Below the pieces are notes generated by a model. It was given only the letters and a program-made list of their open reading frames with translations, was not told the origin of the DNA and did not search any database. A DNA stretch of 64,000 nt, taken from assembly GCF_009671245.1 (NCBI RefSeq), contig NZ_VTFS01000004.1, positions 124,001 through 188,000 of the forward strand, read 5' to 3'. The translations under genes were made by a program, and so were the position numbers. Source of the stretch: Marinicella rhabdoformis. GTDB lineage: Bacteria > Pseudomonadota > Gammaproteobacteria > Xanthomonadales > Marinicellaceae. This document shows positions 26,083 to 33,192 of the stretch, piece by piece; position 1 is the first letter of the stretch; each line of letters opens with the position of its first letter.

Positions 26083-26700
26083 TTATCCCGTCCAACCTGG
26101 GTTCATCAGTTGGTGAAAGAACACATTGATGACCCTGGGCTCTAAAGCAATGGTCATGATGACGCCAAACAAACCACCATATAAATGGGCGCTGTGGTTG
26201 ATGTTGTCGTTGTTTTTACTGCCTGCTTTGATACTGTACCAAACATACAAAACCGCGAACAAGATTGCAGGCACAGGAATGGCTGCAAAAATATAAATCA
26301 TGTCCCAAGGCCTGAACAAAATATAAGCGAACAACACAGCAGAAACTGCCCCCGATGCCCCAAGGCTCATGTAATTCCTGTCGTTTTTGTGCTTGATATA
26401 GGAAGGAATCATGGCAACGACTATGGCAGCCAAGTAAAAAATGACAAATCCCGCACCACCAAAAAACGCCCGGTAAAATGACTCCAATACCGAACCAAAA
26501 AAGTAAAAGGTGAACATATTAAAGAGCAAATGCATGCCATCGGCATGAATGAACCCATGGGTGATAAAGCGTTCTATTTGACCTTCTTTAATGGCGGGTG
26601 ACCAAAAAATCAAACGTTGCATCAACTGCCTATTTTCCCATGCCAAATAAGAAACCAAGCAGGTCACAGCAATGATGATAACGGTTTGATTAATTTCCAT
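26083..26700 (-). CDS. Rhomboid-family intramembrane serine protease
   Basis: A rhomboid of about 205 aa with six predicted membrane helices. Key motifs are FITHGFIHADGMHLLFNMFTFYFFG, the nucleophile loop LGASGAVSAV, and the catalytic histidine in NHSAHLYGGLFG. It would cleave transmembrane substrates within the inner membrane. I start at the ATG at 26700; a TTG four codons earlier is the alternative. Neither has a strong ribosome site. Confidence 0.9.
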   Translation of the reverse strand: MEINQTVIIIAVTCLVSYLAWENRQLMQRLIFWSPAIKEGQIERFITHGFIHADGMHLLFNMFTFYFFGSVLESFYRAFFGGAGFVIFYLAAIVVAMIPSYIKHKNDRNYMSLGASGAVSAVLFAYILFRPWDMIYIFAAIPVPAILFAVLYVWYSIKAGSKNNDNINHSAHLYGGLFGVIMTIALEPRVINVFFHQLMNPGWTG

Positions 26701-26882
26701 AGTACATATCAAGACAAATAAAACAGTTTATCCTTCTGGCTGTTTTTAGACAAGTAATACAAAAGTGCTTCACACCTAAACGATTGACTTATCGAATGCT
26801 TAATCAGTTGCGGGATTGGCTGTAGTTGAAATTTATGTCGTTTTGCTTCAATATAATGTGTCACAAAAAGAACGAGGACACC

Positions 26883-28805
26883 ATGAATCATCATATTAAA
26901 ATGTTAGCTGTCAGCTGCACTGTGCTGCTGTCGGCTTGCCAACATCAACCTGCTAAAGTTGAAGCTCAAAGTGCGCAAGAAACTCAAGCAGAAACCACTT
27001 TTCAAACTTACAGTGCCGAAGCTTTTTTCAAAACCACTTCAGTGTTTGGCTCATCCATCAACCACGACAACACCGCAGTTTTAATCAGCAGTGATGAAAC
27101 TGGCATTTTCAATGCCTATCGCATGCCCTTAGACGGCTCACCCAAAAAAGCGTTGACAAATTCAACAGAAGAATCAATTTTCGTTAACAGCTGGTTTCCT
27201 GAAGATGACCGCATGCTATATAACGCCGATCAAGGTGGTAATGAATTAGACCATGTTTATGTGCGCAATTTAGATGGCAGCATTGTTGACCTCACGCCGG
27301 GTGAAAACCTGAAAGCCAGCTTTGCTGGATGGCATCAAGACAATCAGCATTTTTACATCACCACCAACGAGCGCGACCCTAAGTTTTTTGACCTTTATGA
27401 ATACAAAGTGTCAGATTACAGCCGTAAAATGATTTTTCAAAATGATTCAGGTTACCAAGTAGAAGGTGGCAGTAAAAATGGTAAGTGGCTGGCATTAAGT
27501 AAAAATAACAGCAATGCAGATACAGATTTGTTTGTTATTGACTTAGAAAGTGATGACCAATCACCCATCATGGTAGGTGGTTCAGAACCAGAAGATGCAG
27601 CTCTGGGATCTTATACGTTCACACCAGACAGCATGCACTTGATCTATGGCAGCAACGCTGAAGGCGAATTCAATCAAGCCTTGTCATATGACCTAAACAC
27701 AAAAGAACACTCACCCAGTTTCAAAGCCGATTGGGACGTCAGTTTCTTATATTTTTCTGATGACGGCAAATACCGTGTAACGGGCATCAACCAAGACGCT
27801 CAAACAGTTTTAGATATCATAGAAGTTTCTACAGGAAATAGTGTGACCCTCCCTAATTTACCCACAGGTGACCTGCGTGGTGTGAATTTCAGCAAAGACT
27901 CAAGCCGCATGGTGTTTTACCTGAACTCTGACACTTCCCCTTCTAACCTTTATACTTACACAATGGGTGCGGATAATGCGCAACGCCTGACTGACAATGG
28001 CAACCCTGAAATCAATGAAAACCACTTGGTAGCAGGTCAAGTTAAACGCTTCAAGAGTTTTGATGGCTTGGAAATTCCGGGTATTTTGTATAAGCCAAAA
28101 CAAGCTGTAAATGAAAAAGTCCCTGCTTTGGTCTTTGTTCATGGTGGCCCGGGTGGACAATCACGCTTCGGTTATTCAGCCTTGACCCAACACTTAGTGA
28201 ACAATGGTTATGCCATCTTCAAAATCAACAACCGCGGTTCCAGTGGTTATGGAAAAACTTTTTTCCACCTAGATGACAAAAAACATGGCGACCATGATTT
28301 GAAAGACGTGGTTTACAACAAAAAATATTTACAGTCTTTAGACTGGATTGATGCCGAACGCATTGGTGTCATGGGCGGCAGTTATGGTGGTTACATGACC
28401 ATGGCTGCGATGGCTTTCACCGATGAGTTCAAAGTGGGTGTTAATATTTTCGGAGTAACCAATTGGGTCAGAACCTTGAAAAGCATTCCACCCTATTGGG
28501 AAGCCTTCAGAAAGTCTTTGTATGACGAGTTAGGTGATCCAGAAACGGATGAACAGCGCTTACACGACATTTCGCCGGTGTTTTTTGGCCACCAAGTGAA
28601 AAGTCCTGTATTGGTTGTACAAGGTGCCAATGACCCCCGCGTGTTACAAGTCGAAAGCGACGAAATGGTTGAGGCCATTCGCAAAGGTGGCACCCATGTA
28701 GAATACTTGTTATTCGATGACGAAGGCCATGGTTTCAGTAAGAAAGCCAACCGCATTGCAGCCTCTGATAAATATTTGAAATTCTTAGACGAATACCTAA
28801 AATAA
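26883..28805 (+). CDS. S9-family (prolyl oligopeptidase-like) lipoprotein peptidase
   Basis: A 640-aa peptidase. The start at 26883 follows GAGGA and gives a lipoprotein signal ending LLSACQ, so the mature enzyme is probably membrane-anchored in the periplasm. Residues 35-380 form a WD40-like beta-propeller. The C-terminal alpha/beta-hydrolase has FVHGGPGGQ, the nucleophile GGSYGGYM (S500), D584 in GANDPRV and H616 in DEGHGF, a full catalytic triad. Dipeptidyl or acylaminoacyl peptidase activity is likely; exact specificity is not readable. A TATAAT at 26852-26857 may be its -10 element. Confidence 0.9.
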   Translation: MNHHIKMLAVSCTVLLSACQHQPAKVEAQSAQETQAETTFQTYSAEAFFKTTSVFGSSINHDNTAVLISSDETGIFNAYRMPLDGSPKKALTNSTEESIFVNSWFPEDDRMLYNADQGGNELDHVYVRNLDGSIVDLTPGENLKASFAGWHQDNQHFYITTNERDPKFFDLYEYKVSDYSRKMIFQNDSGYQVEGGSKNGKWLALSKNNSNADTDLFVIDLESDDQSPIMVGGSEPEDAALGSYTFTPDSMHLIYGSNAEGEFNQALSYDLNTKEHSPSFKADWDVSFLYFSDDGKYRVTGINQDAQTVLDIIEVSTGNSVTLPNLPTGDLRGVNFSKDSSRMVFYLNSDTSPSNLYTYTMGADNAQRLTDNGNPEINENHLVAGQVKRFKSFDGLEIPGILYKPKQAVNEKVPALVFVHGGPGGQSRFGYSALTQHLVNNGYAIFKINNRGSSGYGKTFFHLDDKKHGDHDLKDVVYNKKYLQSLDWIDAERIGVMGGSYGGYMTMAAMAFTDEFKVGVNIFGVTNWVRTLKSIPPYWEAFRKSLYDELGDPETDEQRLHDISPVFFGHQVKSPVLVVQGANDPRVLQVESDEMVEAIRKGGTHVEYLLFDDEGHGFSKKANRIAASDKYLKFLDEYLK

Positions 28806-28830
28806 CTTGAAAATAAACTGATAACGTAAA

Positions 28831-28858
28831 ACGCCCGCAGTACTTGCGGGTGTTTTTT
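28831..28858 (+). terminator. Rho-independent terminator of S9 peptidase gene
   Basis: Stem ACGCCCGCA / TGCGGGTGT with a 5-nt loop and one G-T pair, followed by six T's, ending at the convergent gene's stop. Confidence 0.85.
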
Positions 28859-29267
28859 AAAATATCAATGCCACACCCAAAAGTACTGCCATAATAATCA
28901 GCAAAAATTTGTAGATGGACGATTTATCTGGAATTTTTGGTCTGTCTTTTTGACCCTCCATAACAAACCGTTCCATCATGCTGTCAATGTCAGCTTCACT
29001 GGGTTTAACCTCTGGATCAAGTTTTACTGCTGTGGTAGGTGGTGGTGTGGTTGCTGGTTCTGAATTTATATTCGCCACATGATTGTCAGGCTGAATTTTG
29101 TCTTCAGCTTTTGGTTTGATATGCTCAGCCTCTTTGATGGTTTCCAACAAAGATATTAATTGTTTTCGGTCTTTCCAAGGCATTTCTTGAATGCTTGCTT
29201 TGTCATTAAGATTTAAATCAAACCGTTTACCCGACAAGACTATAGTCACTTTATTTTCACTCATCAT
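28857..29267 (-). CDS. Tail-anchored hypothetical protein
   Basis: A 136-aa protein with a small N-terminal domain (VTIVLSGKRFDLNLNDKASIQEMPWKDRKQLISLLETI, residues 7-45) and a Pro/Thr-rich linker (about 55-95). It ends in a single C-terminal membrane helix (about 117-135) that leaves almost nothing outside, so it is tail-anchored with the bulk in the cytoplasm. AAAGGTG precedes the first ATG. It follows the Pycsar-effector-like gene by 20 bp, so they are probably co-transcribed. I do not recognise the family. Confidence 0.65.
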   Translation of the reverse strand: MMSENKVTIVLSGKRFDLNLNDKASIQEMPWKDRKQLISLLETIKEAEHIKPKAEDKIQPDNHVANINSEPATTPPPTTAVKLDPEVKPSEADIDSMMERFVMEGQKDRPKIPDKSSIYKFLLIIMAVLLGVALIF

Positions 29268-29287
29268 TCACCTTTATATACCTATAA

Positions 29288-29836
29288 TTAAACGCCTATC
29301 TGTATCATCAACATCAAACCTGCTACTAAGGCCAAAGCAATGCCAGCTAAGGCAAATAAATAAGCCCAACGCAACAAGGTGTATTTGCGTTTTAAAATCA
29401 CACCAGTTTGGTAAATATCTGATATCAACAGCTTGTGTGCACTGTCATCATCCACCAAATGCTGTGCCAAAAAATCTTGATATTCAGATTCTGAATAGCG
29501 GGTAAAAAAACCGAAAAAGAACGGGTTGAGCATATGGGCGATGTCTGTGGCTTTTCCTTTACCAATATGACCATTGATGTTTTTTGGTAATAAAACTAAC
29601 GTGGTAAGTATCAAAGCGACCATCTCACAAAATAACAATATAGCAATAGGCATCAGGTACTGAAAAGGCTGATCAGCCACCGTCATCAATTGAGTCAAAA
29701 CCACGGTAAAAACCAATACCAAAGTACCAATCAGGATATTGGCTTTTTGATCAGCCATCAAATTCAGTTGGGTTTGGTTTTGGTGCACCGTCCTGAGTGC
29801 TTGGATTACGTCTTTGTCTGCTGCTTTTTCTACCAT
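29288..29836 (-). CDS. Pycsar-effector-like (DUF5706/PycTM-type) membrane protein
   Basis: I start at the ATG at 29836, giving 182 aa; an upstream TTG at 29917 would add an unconvincing N-terminus. The protein has an N-terminal helix with the hallmark ADQKANILIG running into a first membrane helix, a second helix (PIAILLFCEMVALILTTLVLL) and a cytoplasmic segment with FTRYSESEY. A C-terminal pair KRKYTLLRWAYLFALAGIALALV closes it. This layout matches the DUF5706 family, whose PycTM members are membrane-disrupting effectors of Pycsar antiphage systems. No cyclase is adjacent, so a defence role is not implied. Confidence 0.55.
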   Translation of the reverse strand: MVEKAADKDVIQALRTVHQNQTQLNLMADQKANILIGTLVLVFTVVLTQLMTVADQPFQYLMPIAILLFCEMVALILTTLVLLPKNINGHIGKGKATDIAHMLNPFFFGFFTRYSESEYQDFLAQHLVDDDSAHKLLISDIYQTGVILKRKYTLLRWAYLFALAGIALALVAGLMLMIQIGV

Positions 29837-29851
29837 AAATTTTTTGCCAAT

Positions 29852-29883
29852 AAAAAAGGGCAACTCAATCAATTCAACTGCCC
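29852..29883 (-). terminator. Terminator after DUF819 gene
   Basis: Read on the minus strand, GGGCA and TGCCC pair around a 16-nt loop and are followed by six U's. It lies just after the DUF819 stop and before the Pycsar-effector-like start. Confidence 0.55.
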
Positions 29884-29927
29884 TATTATGGTAACAGTCA
29901 GCGCTTTGTGCTGACAAGTACTTTTGC

Positions 29928-31175
29928 CTATCCCGCTAAATACTGCAAGATAATGCCGGTTAACATCGCTGCTGATGTACCGACCACATAGCCAAACACG
30001 GCAAGTAATACACCCACAGGTGCCAAAGCAGGATGGAATGCCGATGCCACAACAGGCGCAGAAGCCGCACCGCCTACATTGGCTTGTGAACCCACAGCCA
30101 AAAAGAACAGCGGCGCTTTGATCAACTTACCCACCACCAGAAGTAATATGGCATGTATGCCTATCCAAATACCGCCAATCACGAATAAGAACGGCTTGAT
30201 TTCACGAACGTCCATTTTCAAACCAATCGTTGCGACCAAGACATAAACAAAAACCGAACCCATGGCCGATGCACCTGAGCCTTCATATTTCTTGGCTTTG
30301 GTGAAGGACATCAACACACCACCAATGGTCGCCAAAATAACCAACCAAAAGAAGGTCGAATGTAAATTCACTTGCGCCAAAACAGGTATGCTTTCTTTGA
30401 TGAACGGCCCCAAGGTATTCGCTATGGCATGAGCCAATCCCGTGATGCCGAAGGCAATAGCCACCATCATCATCAAATCGTGCATGTTGACCACTTTGCC
30501 ATTTTCTTTTTGAAAGGTTTCCATTTTCAATTTAATGCGTTCAATGGCTGACACATCAGCACCAGTCTTCGCATCAATCGATTTAGCTCTTTGAGCCATC
30601 AACAACAATGTTGCCATCCAAATGTTAGCCCATACCACATCAATCGCCACCATTTGAGTGAATGCAGGACCTGAAACCTCCCATACTTCTTTCATGGCCG
30701 CCTGATTCGCACCACCACCAATCCAAGAACCAGCCAAAGTGGTCATGCCACGCCAAATGTCATCGGCACCAGAGCCTACAAAGGCTTCAGGAAACAACCA
30801 CCTCGTCACAATAAAAGCGACTGGGCCTCCAATAACAATCCCCAAAGTACCGGTTAAAAACATGATGACCGCTTTGGGTCCTAATCGAACAATACCTTTT
30901 AAATCAACACTCAACGTCAACAACACCAAAGCTGCAGGCAATAGATATCTCGAAGCCATGTAATACAACTGCGAGGCATCGGCATTAATTAACTCAAACG
31001 AAGTCAATAATGAAGGCAATAAATAACACAGAAGCAAGGCAGGAACGTATTTATAAAATTTTACAAAGAAAGGATGTTTACTGTTTTTGGTGTAAAAAAC
31101 CAAACCAAGAATGGCGGCCAACACACCGAACAACACGGCATCACTTTCGATAAAATAGCTTGTTTCTGGGGTCAT
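29928..31175 (-). CDS. DUF819 family membrane protein
   Basis: A 415-aa polytopic inner-membrane protein with about ten to twelve helices. Conserved DUF819 (YjcL-type) segments are visible: YLLPAALVLLTLSVDLKGI, TTLAGSWIGGGANQAAM, and the C-terminal GSQANVGGAASAPVVASAFHPALAPVGVLLAVFGY, which repeats the first half's Gly-rich signature. These proteins resemble sodium-coupled permeases but substrates are mostly unknown. I start at the ATG at 31175; a TTG four codons upstream is possible. Confidence 0.88.
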   Translation of the reverse strand: MTPETSYFIESDAVLFGVLAAILGLVFYTKNSKHPFFVKFYKYVPALLLCYLLPSLLTSFELINADASQLYYMASRYLLPAALVLLTLSVDLKGIVRLGPKAVIMFLTGTLGIVIGGPVAFIVTRWLFPEAFVGSGADDIWRGMTTLAGSWIGGGANQAAMKEVWEVSGPAFTQMVAIDVVWANIWMATLLLMAQRAKSIDAKTGADVSAIERIKLKMETFQKENGKVVNMHDLMMMVAIAFGITGLAHAIANTLGPFIKESIPVLAQVNLHSTFFWLVILATIGGVLMSFTKAKKYEGSGASAMGSVFVYVLVATIGLKMDVREIKPFLFVIGGIWIGIHAILLLVVGKLIKAPLFFLAVGSQANVGGAASAPVVASAFHPALAPVGVLLAVFGYVVGTSAAMLTGIILQYLAG

Positions 31176-31474
31176 GGAGTGGTCCAAAGAAAAAACAACA
31201 GTTTATCAAATTTTCACAAGCCGAAGCAGGCTAAACTGAATAACACTTCAAGACTCGGGCTTTTTTGTGAATGGATACAGTAACTTTTTCATAATTAACA
31301 GCCTTTGACTTCTAACAAAGAGCAAAAGCTTATATTGACTCACTAAACACAAAACATTCAGTAACCACTCATTAATTTAAATCCCAATCTTTCACAATTT
31401 ATTTATTCAGCATGAATTCAGACAAATGAAATTAACATTAAATACCATCAAAAAATAACAACTGAGGAAAGCAT

Positions 31475-31948
31475 ATGTTTAAAAAAGTATCAACCATCGT
31501 CATTTTAGTATTTTTACTCAATCAGATCGCTTTCGCTGAAACCACTTCAGTTGCTGGGGTTAACAATGAAGCCACCAAACAAGAAGTCAGCTGGCCTGGC
31601 TTTGTGGCACAATCATTTGATCACCAAGGTTCAAAGTGTTACGAAATAATAAAAACCCAAACATACACGAATCAAAAACCCATACCTGGACAGTTCATTG
31701 ATGATTCAAGGTATATCTCTTGTGCAAAACCTCAAAAAGATTTAATAAAATCTACTAATCGATATGTTACTGTCTCAGGAAAAATTATTGGTTCAGTAAA
31801 AAATGATGACTATGAATACCCAGTAGTTATGACCGATAAAGTTCGCAAATGGCACTACAATTATTTTAATGATAAAGGTGTAGGTACAATAAAACCAAGA
31901 ATTGATAGAAGAAGACTTGATTTTGTACTGAACCATAACGGCCTTTAA
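31475..31948 (+). CDS. Secreted Slp-like hypothetical protein
   Basis: A 157-aa protein with a signal peptide (about 1-21). The mature part (VSWPGFVAQSFDHQGSKCYEIIKT, GQFIDDSRY, RYVTVSGKIIGSVKNDDYEYPVV and a late W) follows the order of Slp/YeaY starvation-inducible outer-membrane lipoproteins. The signal lacks a lipobox cysteine, so it would be soluble in the periplasm. It has two cysteines (C50 and C78) that could pair. Similarity is by eye. ACTGAGGAAAGC upstream supplies the ribosome site, and its own terminator follows. Confidence 0.6.
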   Translation: MFKKVSTIVILVFLLNQIAFAETTSVAGVNNEATKQEVSWPGFVAQSFDHQGSKCYEIIKTQTYTNQKPIPGQFIDDSRYISCAKPQKDLIKSTNRYVTVSGKIIGSVKNDDYEYPVVMTDKVRKWHYNYFNDKGVGTIKPRIDRRRLDFVLNHNGL

Positions 31949-31959
31949 TTTTCTTCAAT

Positions 31960-31993
31960 AGCACGGATGTCACACAATGATTTCCGTGCTTTT
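31960..31993 (+). terminator. Terminator of Slp-like gene
   Basis: Stem AGCACGGA / TCCGTGCT with a 15-nt loop, followed by a short T-run, 12 bp after the stop codon. Confidence 0.7.
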
Positions 31994-32009
31994 AAAACCA
32001 ATATGGCCT

Positions 32010-32038
32010 AGGCCCTTTAAGCTCTAATAAAAGGGCCT
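32010..32038. repeat. Perfect 9-bp hairpin
   Basis: AGGCCCTTT / AAAGGGCCT with an 11-nt loop, between the Slp-like terminator and structured element A. It could be a second terminator or part of the repeat region; the T-run is weak. Confidence 0.55.
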
Positions 32039-32050
32039 TCTTGATTTAGT

Positions 32051-32244
32051 GATAAGACACTAACCATACAGCTGGCGGATAGAATCCAAATAATCGGAGC
32101 CATGTTTTGCCTTGGTGAGCGAAGCGAATCAGAAAGCAAAACTCATTAAAGACTGCGCAGAGGTTACGGTTTTTTGCTAGCCATAAACATCAGTTTGGCA
32201 TAAATCTTATGAAGCAAAAAGAAGTGGCCTCGTAGCAACCCTTA
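32051..32244. repeat. Structured element, copy A
   Basis: The first of two related copies of about 200 bp; no ORF. In order it has a CCA/TGG-bracketed start, a perfect stem GTTTTGC (32104-32110) / GCAAAAC (32136-32142) closing a 22-nt conserved loop (32112-32133), palindrome CTGCGCAG (32153-32160) and conserved TACGG. Then comes stem TTTTTGCT (32171-32178) / AGCAAAAA (32213-32220), followed by GAAGTG and a CGTAGCAA block. Copy B keeps all these parts but with different stem sequences. The strand is unknown. Confidence 0.75.
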
Positions 32245-32335
32245 AGTGATCGGTGTATGTCGACCCTTGGCGTACTGGCTATTTGAGTATATTTTTAAAT
32301 TTATGATTCAGGCTAGATTTCCTAGTGCATGGCGA

Positions 32336-32440
32336 GGTCCATTCGACTCGCAGAAGGTTAAATTCATTCTTTTTTCTTTTTGAGGTTTCAGTAATTAATC
32401 TTTTGTTTCTAAACTATTCAGGCTCGCTCAGGATGACAAT
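32336..32440. repeat. Dispersed repeat fragments
   Basis: The words CCATTCGACTCGC and GGCTCGCTCAGGATGACAAT bracket an AT-rich centre. They resemble, in reverse complement, the repeat at 24546-24589. They lie between the two structured elements. The rest of the gap between the copies holds nothing I recognise. Confidence 0.45.
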
Positions 32441-32492
32441 CCTATATTTGTATAGATTCAAGAAATGAATAAAGTTTGCTTCCTGATGAAAT

Positions 32493-32695
32493 GATGAGTC
32501 ATTAACCACACGGTTGGTGGATAGAACCCAAATGACCGGTGTTATGGTGCGCCTTGGTGAGCGGAGCGAATCAGACAGCGCAGCTCATAAAAGTCTGCGC
32601 AGCCAGTACGGTTTATTTAAAGCGGTTTGAAACTTCAATAGTAAGAAAATCACTCAACCGCTTTAAATAAGAAGTGCTTGCGTAGCAATCACTTA
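32493..32695. repeat. Structured element, copy B
   Basis: The better-preserved copy. Stem GGTGCGC (32546-32552) / GCGCAGC (32578-32584) encloses the conserved loop (32554-32575). CTGCGCAG is at 32595-32602. A long stem pairs 32613-32630 with 32654-32670 (17 bp, one bulge) between TACGG and GAAGTG. A final hairpin pairs AAGTG (32672) with CACTT (32690) and TTGC with GCAA inside it. It overlaps the stop codon of the SlyD-type gene and may serve as its 3' structure. Confidence 0.75.
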
Positions 32696-33154
32696 GTGGG
32701 CATGCTGATGCTGCTTCTCTTCTTCTGTTGCTTCACGAACTTCTTCAATTGATACGTTGAACGTCAAACGCACGCCGGCCAATTCATGGTTGGCATCAAC
32801 TGTAACGACTTCATCTTGAATTTCTGTGATTTTTACAGGTACTGGGCCTTGTTCAGTTTCTGCTTGGAATTGCATACCAACTTCTAATTTATCAACGCCT
32901 TGAAAAGCAGATTGAGGTACTTTTTGAACCATTTGCTCGTGGTGTACACCATAGGCATCTTCAGCTTCGATTACGGCTTCGAATGCGTCGCCAACTTTTT
33001 TACCTTCCATGGCTTTTTCCAGGCCTGGGATGATGTTGTGCGCGCCTTGTAAGAATTTCAATGTATCACGGCCCTCTGATGAATCTAAAATTTGGCCTTC
33101 GTCATTGGTTAATTTATAGTGCATGGCTACCACGCAACCGTCTTTGATTTCCAT
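32693..33154 (-). CDS. SlyD-type FKBP peptidyl-prolyl isomerase
   Basis: A 153-aa FKBP of the SlyD/FkpB class with an inserted flap chaperone domain (about 65-125). Motifs are MHYKLTNDEGQILDSS, FLQGAHNIIPGLEKAMEGKKVGD, and the flap DANHELAGVRLTFNV. The C-terminal tail KQHQHAH is a short histidine-rich metal-binding tail like SlyD's but much reduced. The start at 33154 follows AGGACA. It catalyses prolyl isomerisation in the cytoplasm and may deliver nickel. The gene ends inside structured element B. Confidence 0.92.
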   Translation of the reverse strand: MEIKDGCVVAMHYKLTNDEGQILDSSEGRDTLKFLQGAHNIIPGLEKAMEGKKVGDAFEAVIEAEDAYGVHHEQMVQKVPQSAFQGVDKLEVGMQFQAETEQGPVPVKITEIQDEVVTVDANHELAGVRLTFNVSIEEVREATEEEKQHQHAH

Positions 33155-33192
33155 AATGTGTCCTGTCTGTAGATTTAAAGCGCGACATTCTA

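Noticed and set aside
26826-26857. TTGAAA...TATAAT as a standard promoter for the S9 peptidase
   Set aside because: The spacing is 20 bp, too long for a normal pair; only the TATAAT is noted as a possible -10.
32470-32520. Hammerhead ribozyme, from CTGATGA near GAGTC
   Set aside because: I could not place the GAAA core segment or the three stems in the needed order, and copy A does not keep the motif.
32493-32620. Group II intron domain V, from the AGCC...TACGGTT words
   Set aside because: The matching 5' strand of domain V is missing and no reverse transcriptase gene lies nearby.
32613-32670. Retron msd-type hairpin
   Set aside because: There is a long stem, but no reverse transcriptase in the window and two copies of the same element.
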